A stretch of 64,000 bases of DNA from CAYVQF01 sp964454015 (GTDB taxonomy: Bacteria > Myxococcota_A > Bradymonadia > UBA4248), in contig CAYVQF010000008.1 of the NCBI GenBank assembly GCA_964454015.1, positions 1 through 64,000 of the forward strand, written 5' to 3'. Shown piece by piece: positions 54,383 through 63,787 of this stretch. The translations under genes and the position numbers were made by a program. Each line of letters starts with the position of its first letter. Within the stretch, counting starts at the first letter, position 1. The notes under the pieces are model-generated. The model searched no databases. It had not been told where the DNA came from and worked only from the letters and a program-made list of their open reading frames with translations.

Positions 54383-55940
54383 GGCGCGCGTCGTGCGCCA
54401 CGCTGCGCATTTGGAGTGGGCTTGTGCCGGGTTGGCGCTGGCCTATGTGTTGTGGCAGGCGGTGCTGAGTCTGCAAGCTGCTTGGCCCTTCACCACGGAC
54501 GACGCCTACATCACTTTGCGTTATGCGCGCCACCTCGCTGCGGGTCACGGCGTGGTGTGGAACGTTGGCGAAGTGCCACCCGTGGAGGGCTACTCCAACT
54601 TTCTGTATGTGCTCATGGGGGCGGCCTCTTTGTACGTGGGCGCTGATCCGGTGTGGGTGTTCAAGAGCCTTGGGGCGGTGACTTGTTTGGGCTCGGTGCT
54701 GCTCCTGTGGTGGCTGGCGCGGCAGTGGGTAGGGCCGCTGTTGGCGGTGGCGCCGGGCTATGTGCTGACCCTGCAGCACGGTCAGATCATGTGGGCCGTG
54801 AGCGGACTGGAGACGCCCACTTTTCAGTTCCTGTTGTTGCTGGCCATGGTCGCATTCTTTCGTGCCTTGGGCTTTCGCGCGCTGGCGCTGGACGCGCCGG
54901 AGGACGTGAGAGCGTTGCGCCGGAGTGGCGGCTCCGTCGCGGGGCCGTGGCTGTTGGCGACGGGTGTAGCGCTGACGCTGTTGGCCATGACGCGGCCTGA
55001 GGGCGCGTTGGTGGCGGTGGTCTTTGGCGTTGCGTTGCTGCGCACGGCTGGATTTGCGCGCAGACCCTGGTTATACGCCGGGTTGAGCGTATTGCTGCCG
55101 CTGACCCTCTACCACCTGTGGCGCGTGGTTTACTTCTCCGCTTGGCTGCCGCACTCGGTGGTGTGTAAGAGCGCCAACTTCGACGCGCGTCATGTTTTGG
55201 TGCGTGAGTACTGGCAGGTCGCCTGGCTCTTCGTGCTGCTGGCTTTGCTGCGACCTTGGCGTGCGGTTGATCTTCGTACCGCCCTGCTGTGGGGAGTGCC
55301 GCTGTTGTATTTCGTCATGTTGCTCGGCGTCGACCCCATGATAGGTCACTGGCACCGCCATGTCCTGGCACCGCTGGCATTGCTTCTGGTGTCAGCGGTG
55401 GTGGGCCTGACCCAGGTGGTGAAGCTGATGTGGGCGCCGCCGCAGCGCTGGATACGGGATACTTTGGCCGGGATCTTGGTGTTGCTCTTTGCTTGGCAGA
55501 GCCTGGACGGGCACGGCCGGCATTGGCTGGCGGCTGACGCCCAGCACTATGCCAGAAGGATGGCGGCGCGGGCGGATCTTGGCGCGTTCATCGCGCCCCG
55601 AGCCAGCGGCGATGACGCCTTGCTCATTGGCGACTGTGGCTTGGTCCCCTATGTGGTCGATGCGCCGGTCATTGACGCCTTCTGTCTGAATTCTTTGGCC
55701 ATGAGTCAGCCGCCCATTGGGCACGACAGCGGGCGCTTCGTCGCCTGGGTCATGGCAGTGGCGCCAAGATACGTGGCGGTGCATTCGCGGACGAAGGCTG
55801 CGCTGGTGCCGCGGCCCGAGTACGGAATCTTTCCGCGTCTCGTGGCCCACCCGGACTTTGGCCAGCGTTATGGCCACGTGGCGACTTTTGGCGCCGATGG
55901 CGACGATTTCGCCTACTGGCTCTTCGAGCGGCGCGAGTAG
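54372..55940 (+). CDS. GT-C membrane glycosyltransferase (AftB-like)
   Basis: A 522-residue protein from ATG 54372 with a first loop FTTDDAYITLRYARHLAAGH and then VWNVGEVPPVEGYSNFLYVL. The D-D-x-Y-I and EGYSN signature matches polyprenyl-phosphate-sugar-using enzymes related to mycobacterial AftB. About ten membrane segments are followed by a C-terminal soluble domain ending WLFERRE. Its start lies inside the Aur1-like gene. It is convergent with the pilin gene at 55952, with 11 bp between the stops. Donor and acceptor are not readable. Confidence 0.8.
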   Translation: MGLRARVVRHAAHLEWACAGLALAYVLWQAVLSLQAAWPFTTDDAYITLRYARHLAAGHGVVWNVGEVPPVEGYSNFLYVLMGAASLYVGADPVWVFKSLGAVTCLGSVLLLWWLARQWVGPLLAVAPGYVLTLQHGQIMWAVSGLETPTFQFLLLLAMVAFFRALGFRALALDAPEDVRALRRSGGSVAGPWLLATGVALTLLAMTRPEGALVAVVFGVALLRTAGFARRPWLYAGLSVLLPLTLYHLWRVVYFSAWLPHSVVCKSANFDARHVLVREYWQVAWLFVLLALLRPWRAVDLRTALLWGVPLLYFVMLLGVDPMIGHWHRHVLAPLALLLVSAVVGLTQVVKLMWAPPQRWIRDTLAGILVLLFAWQSLDGHGRHWLAADAQHYARRMAARADLGAFIAPRASGDDALLIGDCGLVPYVVDAPVIDAFCLNSLAMSQPPIGHDSGRFVAWVMAVAPRYVAVHSRTKAALVPRPEYGIFPRLVAHPDFGQRYGHVATFGADGDDFAYWLFERRE

Positions 55941-55951
55941 CTTCTGTCCAA

Positions 55952-56488
55952 TCAGCGCACCTCGATGGCGGCGCCAATCACCGGCCCGTCGGCGTTCTCG
56001 GATGTTTTGCCGAAGAGCTCGAACCGCGAATCCGCCGCGCCGGAACACCGGCCTGAGAGGCAGGCTTCGGCGCTGATGGAGAAGGACTTTCTGTCCCCTT
56101 CAGCCGCGTAGATGTACTGGTAATAGAAGGGCTTGGTGAGGGAGAAGCGGAGGTTGGTCCAGGGCGTCTCGATCCAGCCGTCGAAGCCGATGGGGTTGAG
56201 CTTGTTGCCGCCGGGGTCGAAGGGAGGGGTTTCTGGCCGGTCGCCAGTGGGGGGATAAACGCGGGTGTGGACCAAGAGGGAGTTGGTGGGATCGGTCCTC
56301 TCTTCTTGGTAGTAGGTCATTGCCCCTTCGCCGATGTTCTTCAAGCTCTCTTTGGCTTCGGCCGTCTTGGAGTTTCTGATGTACTGTAGAAACGCCGGGA
56401 TGGCGACGGCGGCGAGAATACCGATGATGGCGACGACGATCATCAACTCGATGAGGGTGAAGCCTTTTGGGGGTCTAAAAGAAAACAC
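55952..56488 (-). CDS. Type IV pilin-like protein (third in order)
   Basis: A 178-residue type IV pilin. Start chosen at GTG 56488, preceded by GAGG; it gives a short leader, MFSFRPPKG, before the cleavage site G/FTLIELMIVVAII. Glu5 of the mature chain is present, and the N-terminal helix continues AIPAFLQYIRNSKTAEAKES. The mature part has one cysteine pair (CLSGRC), perhaps the pilin disulphide loop. It resembles the pilin directly upstream at 56627-57169 in the helix, in the size, and in the C-terminal DGPVIGA motif, so the two are paralogues. No separate sigma-54 promoter was found in the 138-bp gap before it. Confidence 0.9.
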   Translation of the reverse strand: MFSFRPPKGFTLIELMIVVAIIGILAAVAIPAFLQYIRNSKTAEAKESLKNIGEGAMTYYQEERTDPTNSLLVHTRVYPPTGDRPETPPFDPGGNKLNPIGFDGWIETPWTNLRFSLTKPFYYQYIYAAEGDRKSFSISAEACLSGRCSGAADSRFELFGKTSENADGPVIGAAIEVR

Positions 56489-56626
56489 TTGAACGACCTC
56501 TTGGCACATGGTGGCCGTGCCATGAAAGGCCCAGCGCGCACTACAATGACCAAAGCAGAGCCTGATCAAATGAGGAACAACGAAAGAGGGCCTGCGTTAG
56601 GGCGCGCAAGCCCTCTCAGGTTAGCC

Positions 56627-57169
56627 CTACATGTCCTCGAGCGTTGCTCCGACAATAGGACCGTCGGTCTGGTCAGAGAAGCTACCGACGATGCGATACT
56701 GGGAGTCCGGGCTGGTGGAACCACCTGCCAGCGTGGCTTGGGCCATGGTCTCAAACTCTTGGGAGTTGAAATCAGAGGTATAGGTGTAGGCGTAGTAGTG
56801 GGGCTTGGTGATGGTGAAGCGGAGGGCGCGCCACGGCTCGGTTTTCCAGTCTGTGTCTTCGGGGCTGACCTTGTTACCGCTCGCTTCGTTGCCAGCGCTC
56901 GGCGTGCCCGAACCTTCGAAGGGGTACTCCTTGGTGAAGACGGTCAGGCCCGTCGGGTCGGCACCGAGATCAGCGTGCTCTTCCTGGAAGTAGGCCACGG
57001 CGCCATCGGCGATGGACTTCAAGTTCTCTTTCGCTTCAGTGGTCTTGGAGTCGCGGATGTAGCGCAAGAAGGCGGGGATGGCGACGGCCGCCAAGATGCC
57101 GATGATGGCGACGACGATCATCAGCTCGATCAGGGTGAAACCATGGGTCTTACGGAAATGCTTCAACAT
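56627..57169 (-). CDS. pilA: Type IV pilin, likely major pilin
   Basis: A 180-residue pilin with a ten-residue leader, MLKHFRKTHG, cut before FTLIELMIVVAIIGILAAVA. Mature Glu5 and the long helix (AIPAFLRYIRDSKTTEAKEN) are typical. No cysteine is visible, which is unusual among pilins. The ribosome site GAGGTAGG is good. A near-consensus sigma-54 promoter lies 95 bp upstream, as for pilA in Myxococcus and Pseudomonas under PilR. Hence this is the best candidate for the major pilin. The paralogue at 55952 follows after 138 bp and could be co-transcribed. Confidence 0.9.
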   Translation of the reverse strand: MLKHFRKTHGFTLIELMIVVAIIGILAAVAIPAFLRYIRDSKTTEAKENLKSIADGAVAYFQEEHADLGADPTGLTVFTKEYPFEGSGTPSAGNEASGNKVSPEDTDWKTEPWRALRFTITKPHYYAYTYTSDFNSQEFETMAQATLAGGSTSPDSQYRIVGSFSDQTDGPIVGATLEDM

Positions 57170-57618
57170 GGACCTACCTCACAGGAAGACCCCATCGCTG
57201 GGGCGGGTGAAAGGGCGCGGGGCGCTGAGCCCCATCGACGCTGCTGTCGACGGGCGGCGACACTGCCAGGAGCGTGCCACATGCTGTTGGTGAGATGAGA
57301 TACGCGCAAGCGCATGTATAAAAAAGAGAAATGCGGGGCGTTGGGCACGGCGGGCGACGCGATGAGCCCTCAGCCCTTCTCCGGCCAGGTGACGAGATTG
57401 GGCGGCACCTGACGTTTTTTGTCAGTCGGGACGGGCTGGGGCGTCCGGCCGCAGAGGCAGCGCACCGGCGCGGCGCGGCCGATGGCGTCGGCGCACGCCT
57501 TAAGTGGCTTTCGCGCCGGCTATGCTCCAGGGGGAGGGAGCAGGTGGTAGGTGACAAAGAGGGTCACCCTGATGGTGAGCGTGTCGCGCCTGACGTGGCG
57601 TGCGGCGCCAGCGACGGC
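57170..57618 (-). other. 449-bp intergenic region between pilin genes
   Basis: No gene is visible. It contains the sigma-54 promoter at 57264-57279, an A/T-rich stretch around 57305-57330 directly upstream where activator sites would lie, and a perfect inverted repeat GGTGAC-AAAGAGG-GTCACC at 57550-57568, 50 bp after the stop of the first pilin, which may help end that transcript. Confidence 0.55.
57264..57279 (-). promoter_or_regulatory. Sigma-54 promoter of the pilin gene
   Basis: On the minus strand the sequence reads TGGCACGCTCCTGGCA. The -24 TGGCACG is perfect and the -12 GC is in the right place, with one mismatch to TGGCACG-N4-TTGCA. It lies 95 bp upstream of the pilin start at 57169. 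The neighbouring pilR encodes a sigma-54 activator. Confidence 0.85.
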
Positions 57619-58140
57619 CTACTGACCTTCGTTGTAGATGGTGGCGCGAGAGTTTTGGCTGTCCACCACCACCGTCGTGGGTTGGTTCGCTTTGCCGTCC
57701 ATGTCGGACTGGGCCACGGCGAAGAAGCAGGGGATGGTCGCGTCGCCGACGCTGCGCCAGGTTTCCGTCGTGGCGTCACACATCTCGACCCGGTACTGCC
57801 AGTAGGTGGGCTTGGATGGGGCGACCCCCAGGGTCTGCCACGCCGGCATCACTTCCCAGGCCAGGGACGTGTTCGAGGGCAGAACGGTGGGGTTGGGGGG
57901 GGCGGCCAAGAACGCACCCCAGGTGTGGTAGTAGGATTCCTGTTTGGAGCGGATATCGGCCAGCATGGTCTGGGCGTCGCCGATGCGGGCGCTGACGATG
58001 TAGCGGCTGTAGCCCGAGATGGCGATGGCTGCCAGGATGCCGACGATGGCGACGACGATCAACAGCTCGATGAGGGTGAAGCCGCGGGCAGCTCGCCCCG
58101 GGCGCCGAACGCCATGCACCATCTGCAGAACTTTCTTCAT
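57619..58140 (-). CDS. Type IV pilin-like protein (first in order)
   Basis: A 173-residue pilin-like protein. The 20-residue leader MKKVLQMVHGVRRPGRAARG is long and basic, and cleavage before FTLIELLIVVAIVGILAAI is clear. The helix continues AISGYSRYIVSARIGDAQTM. Two cysteines (MCDATT and IPCFFAV) lie in the C-terminal half. It differs more from the other two pilins and may be a minor pilin or pseudopilin. It starts 50 bp after the pilR stop, with GGGAGAAGAG as ribosome site, and is probably transcribed with the pilTCSR block. Confidence 0.88.
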   Translation of the reverse strand: MKKVLQMVHGVRRPGRAARGFTLIELLIVVAIVGILAAIAISGYSRYIVSARIGDAQTMLADIRSKQESYYHTWGAFLAAPPNPTVLPSNTSLAWEVMPAWQTLGVAPSKPTYWQYRVEMCDATTETWRSVGDATIPCFFAVAQSDMDGKANQPTTVVVDSQNSRATIYNEGQ

Positions 58141-58190
58141 GGTCTCTTCTCCCTTGGCTGGTCTTCGTGGCGCGTGCGGGGGTTAGGGCT

Positions 58191-59579
58191 TCAGGCCTCG
58201 TCGTCGCCCATTCCGTACTTCTTGAGGCGGTAGCGCAGGGAGCGGAAGGTGATGCCCAAGATGCGGGCGGCCTCGCTCTTGTTCCCTGCGGTGCGCAAGA
58301 GGGTCTTTTGCAGCAATGATCGTTCCAAGGACTCCACGAGTTGATCGAGCTGTAAGCCCTCGGCGGGAAGATCCATGGCCGTCGCCAAGTGCTGCAAGCC
58401 CTCTTTTTGCATCATAGGGTAGGGCAGCACTTCTGTCGAGATCAGGGGCTTGACCTCCAGAGTCACGGCGCGCTCGACGATGTTCTCCAGCTCGCGGATG
58501 TTGCCTGGGTAGGGATAGTTCAGCAAAAGCTGCATCGCCTCGGAGCTCACCCCGAGGATCTCTTTCTCCTGTTCGGCGGCATAGCGCTGCAAAAAATGCT
58601 CGATGAGCAGCGGCAGGTCTTCGCGCCGCTCCCGCAGCGGCGGGATGCGCACTTGGATGACGTTGAGGCGGTAGAAGAGGTCCTCGCGAAAGCGGCGCTC
58701 CCGCACCTCTTCCAAGAGATCGCGGTTGGTGGCCGCCACCAGGCGCACGTCGATGGCGACCTCCGCTGTGCCGCCCACGGGCTGAATGCGGCGCTCCTGG
58801 ATGGCCCGCAGCAGCTTCACCTGCATTGGCTGTGGCAGCTCGCCGACTTCGTCGAGGAAGAGGGTGCCGCCGTTGGCCATGGTGAAGAGGCCCGCCTTGT
58901 CGCGCTGGGCCCCGGTAAAGGCCCCCTTGGCGTGGCCAAAGAGTTCACTTTCGATGAGGGTCTCGGGGATGGCGCCACAGTTGATGGGGACGAAGGGGCG
59001 CTTGGCGCGCGGCGACTCGTCGTGGATCGCTCGGGCGACCAATTCCTTGCCCGTCCCCGATTCCCCCGTGATGAGCACGTTGGTCTTGGTCGGGGCCACC
59101 CGGCGGATCATCTCGTAGAGGGCGAGCATGGCCTTGCCCTTGCCCACCATCTGGCCCATGCCCGCAGGGTTGCTGACCTGGCGTCGTAGGAGGAAGTTCT
59201 CTTCCAAGAGGCGGCGCTTCTCGAGGGCCTTGAGCATGAGGGCGATGAAGGCTTCGCGCTTGAAGGGCTTCTCGATGTAATCGTAAGCGCCTAGGCGCAT
59301 GGCGTTCACGGCAGTGTCCGTGCTGGCGTAGGCCGTCATGACCACCACCTGCGTCGAAGGATCCACCTCGCGCGCCTTGGCCAAGACCTCCATGCCCGAG
59401 ACCGCGCCCATTTTGAGATCGGTCACCACCAGATCGAAGCTGGGCTCGGCCGTCTCCTCCAGGAGGGCGATGGCCTCGACACCATCGGCGGCGGTGATCA
59501 CTTCCCAGCCTTCGCGCCGCAGCATCATGCTGGTCATCTCACGCATGCTGGCTTCGTCGTCGACTAGGAGAATTCGCAT
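58191..59579 (-). CDS. pilR: Sigma-54-dependent response regulator PilR
   Basis: A 462-residue NtrC-family regulator. The receiver domain (1-120) has Asp7, Asp8 and the phosphorylation site Asp54 in VVTDLKMG, and Lys in YIEKPF. The AAA+ domain has Walker A GESGTGKE, the sigma-54 contact loop GAFTGA and LFLDEVGELPQPMQVKLLRA. A Fis-type helix-turn-helix (NKSEAARILGITFRSLRYRL) closes the chain. ATG 59579 overlaps the pilS stop (TGATG), so the pair is coupled. It should activate the pilin promoter at 57264-57279. Confidence 0.94.
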   Translation of the reverse strand: MRILLVDDEASMREMTSMMLRREGWEVITAADGVEAIALLEETAEPSFDLVVTDLKMGAVSGMEVLAKAREVDPSTQVVVMTAYASTDTAVNAMRLGAYDYIEKPFKREAFIALMLKALEKRRLLEENFLLRRQVSNPAGMGQMVGKGKAMLALYEMIRRVAPTKTNVLITGESGTGKELVARAIHDESPRAKRPFVPINCGAIPETLIESELFGHAKGAFTGAQRDKAGLFTMANGGTLFLDEVGELPQPMQVKLLRAIQERRIQPVGGTAEVAIDVRLVAATNRDLLEEVRERRFREDLFYRLNVIQVRIPPLRERREDLPLLIEHFLQRYAAEQEKEILGVSSEAMQLLLNYPYPGNIRELENIVERAVTLEVKPLISTEVLPYPMMQKEGLQHLATAMDLPAEGLQLDQLVESLERSLLQKTLLRTAGNKSEAARILGITFRSLRYRLKKYGMGDDEA

Positions 59580-61258
59580 CACGCGGTGACCTCTGGGGTG
59601 AGGGGTGAGGGCGGGTTCACCTTGGGGAAGAGGCCGCTCTCGGTGCGCGGCAGGCGGATCTCGAAGACCGCGCCGCTGGCCTCGACGGCCAGCCCCGGCG
59701 CCTCTTGGAGCAAGCGCAGGGCGCCTTGGTTCTCGGCGATGATGTGAAAGGCCGTGGCCAGACCCAGGCCGTTACCATCGCGCTTGGTGGTGAAGAAAGG
59801 CTCAAAGAGGCGCTCCCGATCCTCGGGGCTGAAGCCCGGTCCCGAATCGGCGACCAAGAGGCGCACGCTCTCCGCATCTTCTTCGATGTGGGTCCAGACG
59901 CTCCCCTGAGGGCCGGCGGCCTCAGCGGCGTTGCGCCACAGGTTGAGCAGGACCTGGTGCAGGCTCGCTGGGTCCACGAAGACCATGGGGCGCTGGACGA
60001 AGGTGACGTTGAAATCCAGAGACGCCGCCAGGGGATCGTTGCGGAAGAGGCAAGCCGCGTCCTCGACGATGCCGTCGACGGAGGTACAGACGCGCTGGAC
60101 GTTCTTGGGGTTGGCGTAGGTCAGGACGTTGCGCACCAGGGTGTTGAGGCGCTCGATTTCCGTGAGGATGATGCGGAGCAGGGTGGCGTTGTCGCCCCGG
60201 GCGTCGAGATCGACGGCGAGCATCTCAACGGAGCCCGAGATGCTGGCCAGGGGGTTGCGGATCTCGTGGGCGATGCTGGCGGCGAAGCGCCCCAGGGTGG
60301 CGAGGCGCTCTCGCTGTTGCAGGGTGCGGCGCATGCGTCGGTGCTCCGTGACGTCGTCGAAGAGGAGGATCTGGGCTTCAGCTTGGGACCCCGGGGTCTG
60401 GAGCTGGGCCAGGGACACTTCGAGGAGCAGAGTCTTACCGTTGGCGAGGCGCAGGGGAAGCTCCCAGGTGTGCTGCCCCTCCTGAGGCAGCATGGGGAGG
60501 GTGAGGCCGGTGTCGGCAAAGGGCTGACCGGCCAGGGGTGGGGTGAGGCCGAGGATGTGGTGGGCGGCGGCGTTGGCATAGACGATGGTGTCGTCGCGGT
60601 CGATGGTGATGAGCCCGGAGCTCAAGCTCTCGACGATGTGCTCGTGCAGGTTCTGCAGGGCGGCCATGGAGCGGTGGGTCACGGCGAAGGATTCGCTGAC
60701 CCGGGTCAGCCGCTCGGCGAGGAGGCCGCTGAGGAGACCGACGCCCGCCGTCGCGGCGAAGAGCCCGAGGGCGCGTACCACTCGGGCCTGGAGGGGGTCA
60801 TCGGCGGTAAAAGGCTCGAGCCACGGTACTTGACGGGCCATGAGGAAGAGAAAGAGCAGCGAAGCCGTGGCGTAGACCGCAGCGGTCAGACCATAGGGGC
60901 GGCCGCCGATGACTCCGCCGTAGAGGGCGACGATGACGAAGAGGTAGGTGTAGGGGCTCTCGGTATGTCCCGTGAGGAGCACCAAGGCCGCGGCGGTGGC
61001 GGCGTCAAAGGCGAAGCCGGCGTGCGCCAAGAAGGGCATGGCAAAGTTCAAGCGCAAGAACAAGGCTGCCACCAGGGTGAAGGCATAGGTGGCGACGATC
61101 CAAAAGAGGAGCGAGCGATAGACCGGGTCCGCCAGAGAGGCGACGGCGTCGGGGTTGAAGGCCAGGGCCGAGCCCAGAAGCAGGGTGACCATGGCGCAAC
61201 GAACCACCGCGACGTGCTTGAGCTTGTTGCGGATGTCGAGGGGAGTGGACATGGTCAT
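59579..61258 (-). CDS. pilS: Sensor histidine kinase PilS
   Basis: A 559-residue kinase from ATG 61258 (ATG 61252 is also possible), starting 16 bp after the pilC stop. Residues 15-190 have about six membrane segments. A PAS-type domain follows (IVESLSSGLITIDRDDTIVY). The phospho-acceptor helix is ASIAHEIRNPLASISGSVEM. The ATPase domain has NLWRNAAEAAG, VADSGPGFSPEDRERLFEPF and NGLGLATAFHI. In Pseudomonas PilS senses pilin in the inner membrane and acts on PilR; the gene order supports the same partnership here. Confidence 0.92.
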   Translation of the reverse strand: MTMSTPLDIRNKLKHVAVVRCAMVTLLLGSALAFNPDAVASLADPVYRSLLFWIVATYAFTLVAALFLRLNFAMPFLAHAGFAFDAATAAALVLLTGHTESPYTYLFVIVALYGGVIGGRPYGLTAAVYATASLLFLFLMARQVPWLEPFTADDPLQARVVRALGLFAATAGVGLLSGLLAERLTRVSESFAVTHRSMAALQNLHEHIVESLSSGLITIDRDDTIVYANAAAHHILGLTPPLAGQPFADTGLTLPMLPQEGQHTWELPLRLANGKTLLLEVSLAQLQTPGSQAEAQILLFDDVTEHRRMRRTLQQRERLATLGRFAASIAHEIRNPLASISGSVEMLAVDLDARGDNATLLRIILTEIERLNTLVRNVLTYANPKNVQRVCTSVDGIVEDAACLFRNDPLAASLDFNVTFVQRPMVFVDPASLHQVLLNLWRNAAEAAGPQGSVWTHIEEDAESVRLLVADSGPGFSPEDRERLFEPFFTTKRDGNGLGLATAFHIIAENQGALRLLQEAPGLAVEASGAVFEIRLPRTESGLFPKVNPPSPLTPEVTA

Positions 61259-61274
61259 CGCGCGGCGCGCGGCC

Positions 61275-62489
<1,215 letters not shown>

Positions 62490-62515
62490 GGAGGACCTCC
62501 CCAGCAGAAGCGTGT

Positions 62516-63619
62516 TTAGCGCCCAGTGGCGACACCGGCGGAGCCGAGCATGTTGCGAAATTCAGCGACGTCGGAGCAGCGGATCATGGCCTCATCGAGG
62601 GAGATCTGGCGCTGCAGGTAGAGATTGAGGAGCGACTGATTCAGGGTGACCATGCCAAAGGTCTTCTGACCCACCTGCATCTGGCTGTAGATCTGATGGA
62701 TCTTGTCTTCCCGGATCAGGTTGCGGATGGCCGGGGTGGGCACCAGCACCTCGAGGGCCAGCGCACGCCCCGAGCCCGTGGCTTTAGGCACCAATTGTTG
62801 ACAGATGATGCCTTCGAGGACGAAGGAGAGCTGGGCGCGCACCTGCCCCTGCTGGTGCGGCGGGAAGACGTCGATGATGCGGTTCACCGTCTGGGCCGCG
62901 CTGTTGGTGTGCAAGGTGGCGAAGACCAAGTGGCCCGTCTCGGCGATGGAGAGGGCCGCCTCGATGGTCTCGAGGTCGCGCATCTCGCCCAGGAGCACCA
63001 CGTCGGGGTCCTGACGTAGGATGTAACGCAGGGCGAGCTTGAAGCCCTCCGTGTCGGAGCCCACCTCGCGTTGGTTGACCAAGCAGCACTTGTGCTCGTG
63101 GAGGTACTCGATGGGATCCTCGATGGTGATGATGTGCTGGTGGCGCGTCGCGTTGATGTTGTCGATGATGGCCGCCAGGGTGGTGGACTTACCCGATCCG
63201 GTCGGCCCCGTCACCAGGACCAGACCGCGCGGCCGCTCAGACATCTGCCGCACCGATTGGGGCAAGCTCAGTTGGTCGAAGGTCAGGATTTCGAAGGGGA
63301 TGAGGCGGAAGACCCCAGCGACGGCAGCGCGCTGGACGAAGATGTTGCCGCGAAAACGCGACAAGCCGCGGATGCCAAAGGAGAAGTCGAGTTCGTTCTT
63401 CTCCTCGAAGACGGCCTTCTGCGCGTCCGTGAGGACGCTGTAGCACAGGGCGCGGGTCTCGCGGGCGGTCATCTTTGGGAGCTTCAGGGGAACCAAAGTG
63501 CCGTCAATGCGAAGCTGCGGCGGTGTGCCTACGGTAACATGCAAGTCGCTGGACCCTTTCTCGACCATCAACTTGAGCAGCTGGTGCATGTTGACACCCA
63601 TGGGCTGCTTTTCTTCCAT
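62516..63619 (-). CDS. pilT: Pilus retraction ATPase PilT
   Basis: A 367-residue hexameric motor ATPase that drives pilus retraction. The start follows AAGGAG. The N-terminal domain reads KGSSDLHVTVGTPPQLRIDG. Walker A is GPTGSGKSTTLAA, the Asp box IITIEDPIEYLHEHK, Walker B-type GEMRDLETIEAALS, and the His box ETGHLVFATLHTN. The C-terminal AIRNLIREDKIHQI is the AIRNLIRE motif that separates PilT from PilB. Retraction supports twitching and DNA uptake. pilB would be expected upstream but is not within the 380 bp left in the window. Confidence 0.96.
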   Translation of the reverse strand: MEEKQPMGVNMHQLLKLMVEKGSSDLHVTVGTPPQLRIDGTLVPLKLPKMTARETRALCYSVLTDAQKAVFEEKNELDFSFGIRGLSRFRGNIFVQRAAVAGVFRLIPFEILTFDQLSLPQSVRQMSERPRGLVLVTGPTGSGKSTTLAAIIDNINATRHQHIITIEDPIEYLHEHKCCLVNQREVGSDTEGFKLALRYILRQDPDVVLLGEMRDLETIEAALSIAETGHLVFATLHTNSAAQTVNRIIDVFPPHQQGQVRAQLSFVLEGIICQQLVPKATGSGRALALEVLVPTPAIRNLIREDKIHQIYSQMQVGQKTFGMVTLNQSLLNLYLQRQISLDEAMIRCSDVAEFRNMLGSAGVATGR

Positions 63620-63787
63620 CGATCACTCCTTGGCGCTGGCATGCGAGGGGGCCACCCAGCAAGGCGGGTACCCCGAGACTAGATGCGCCGTACCCTAACA
63701 CGATTCCTCGGGCCAGTGCAATTTCAGCGGATCTTTCGCATCCTTCCAGGACTGCATTGCTGGGATCCACCTCCCTCGCGCGGCGCC

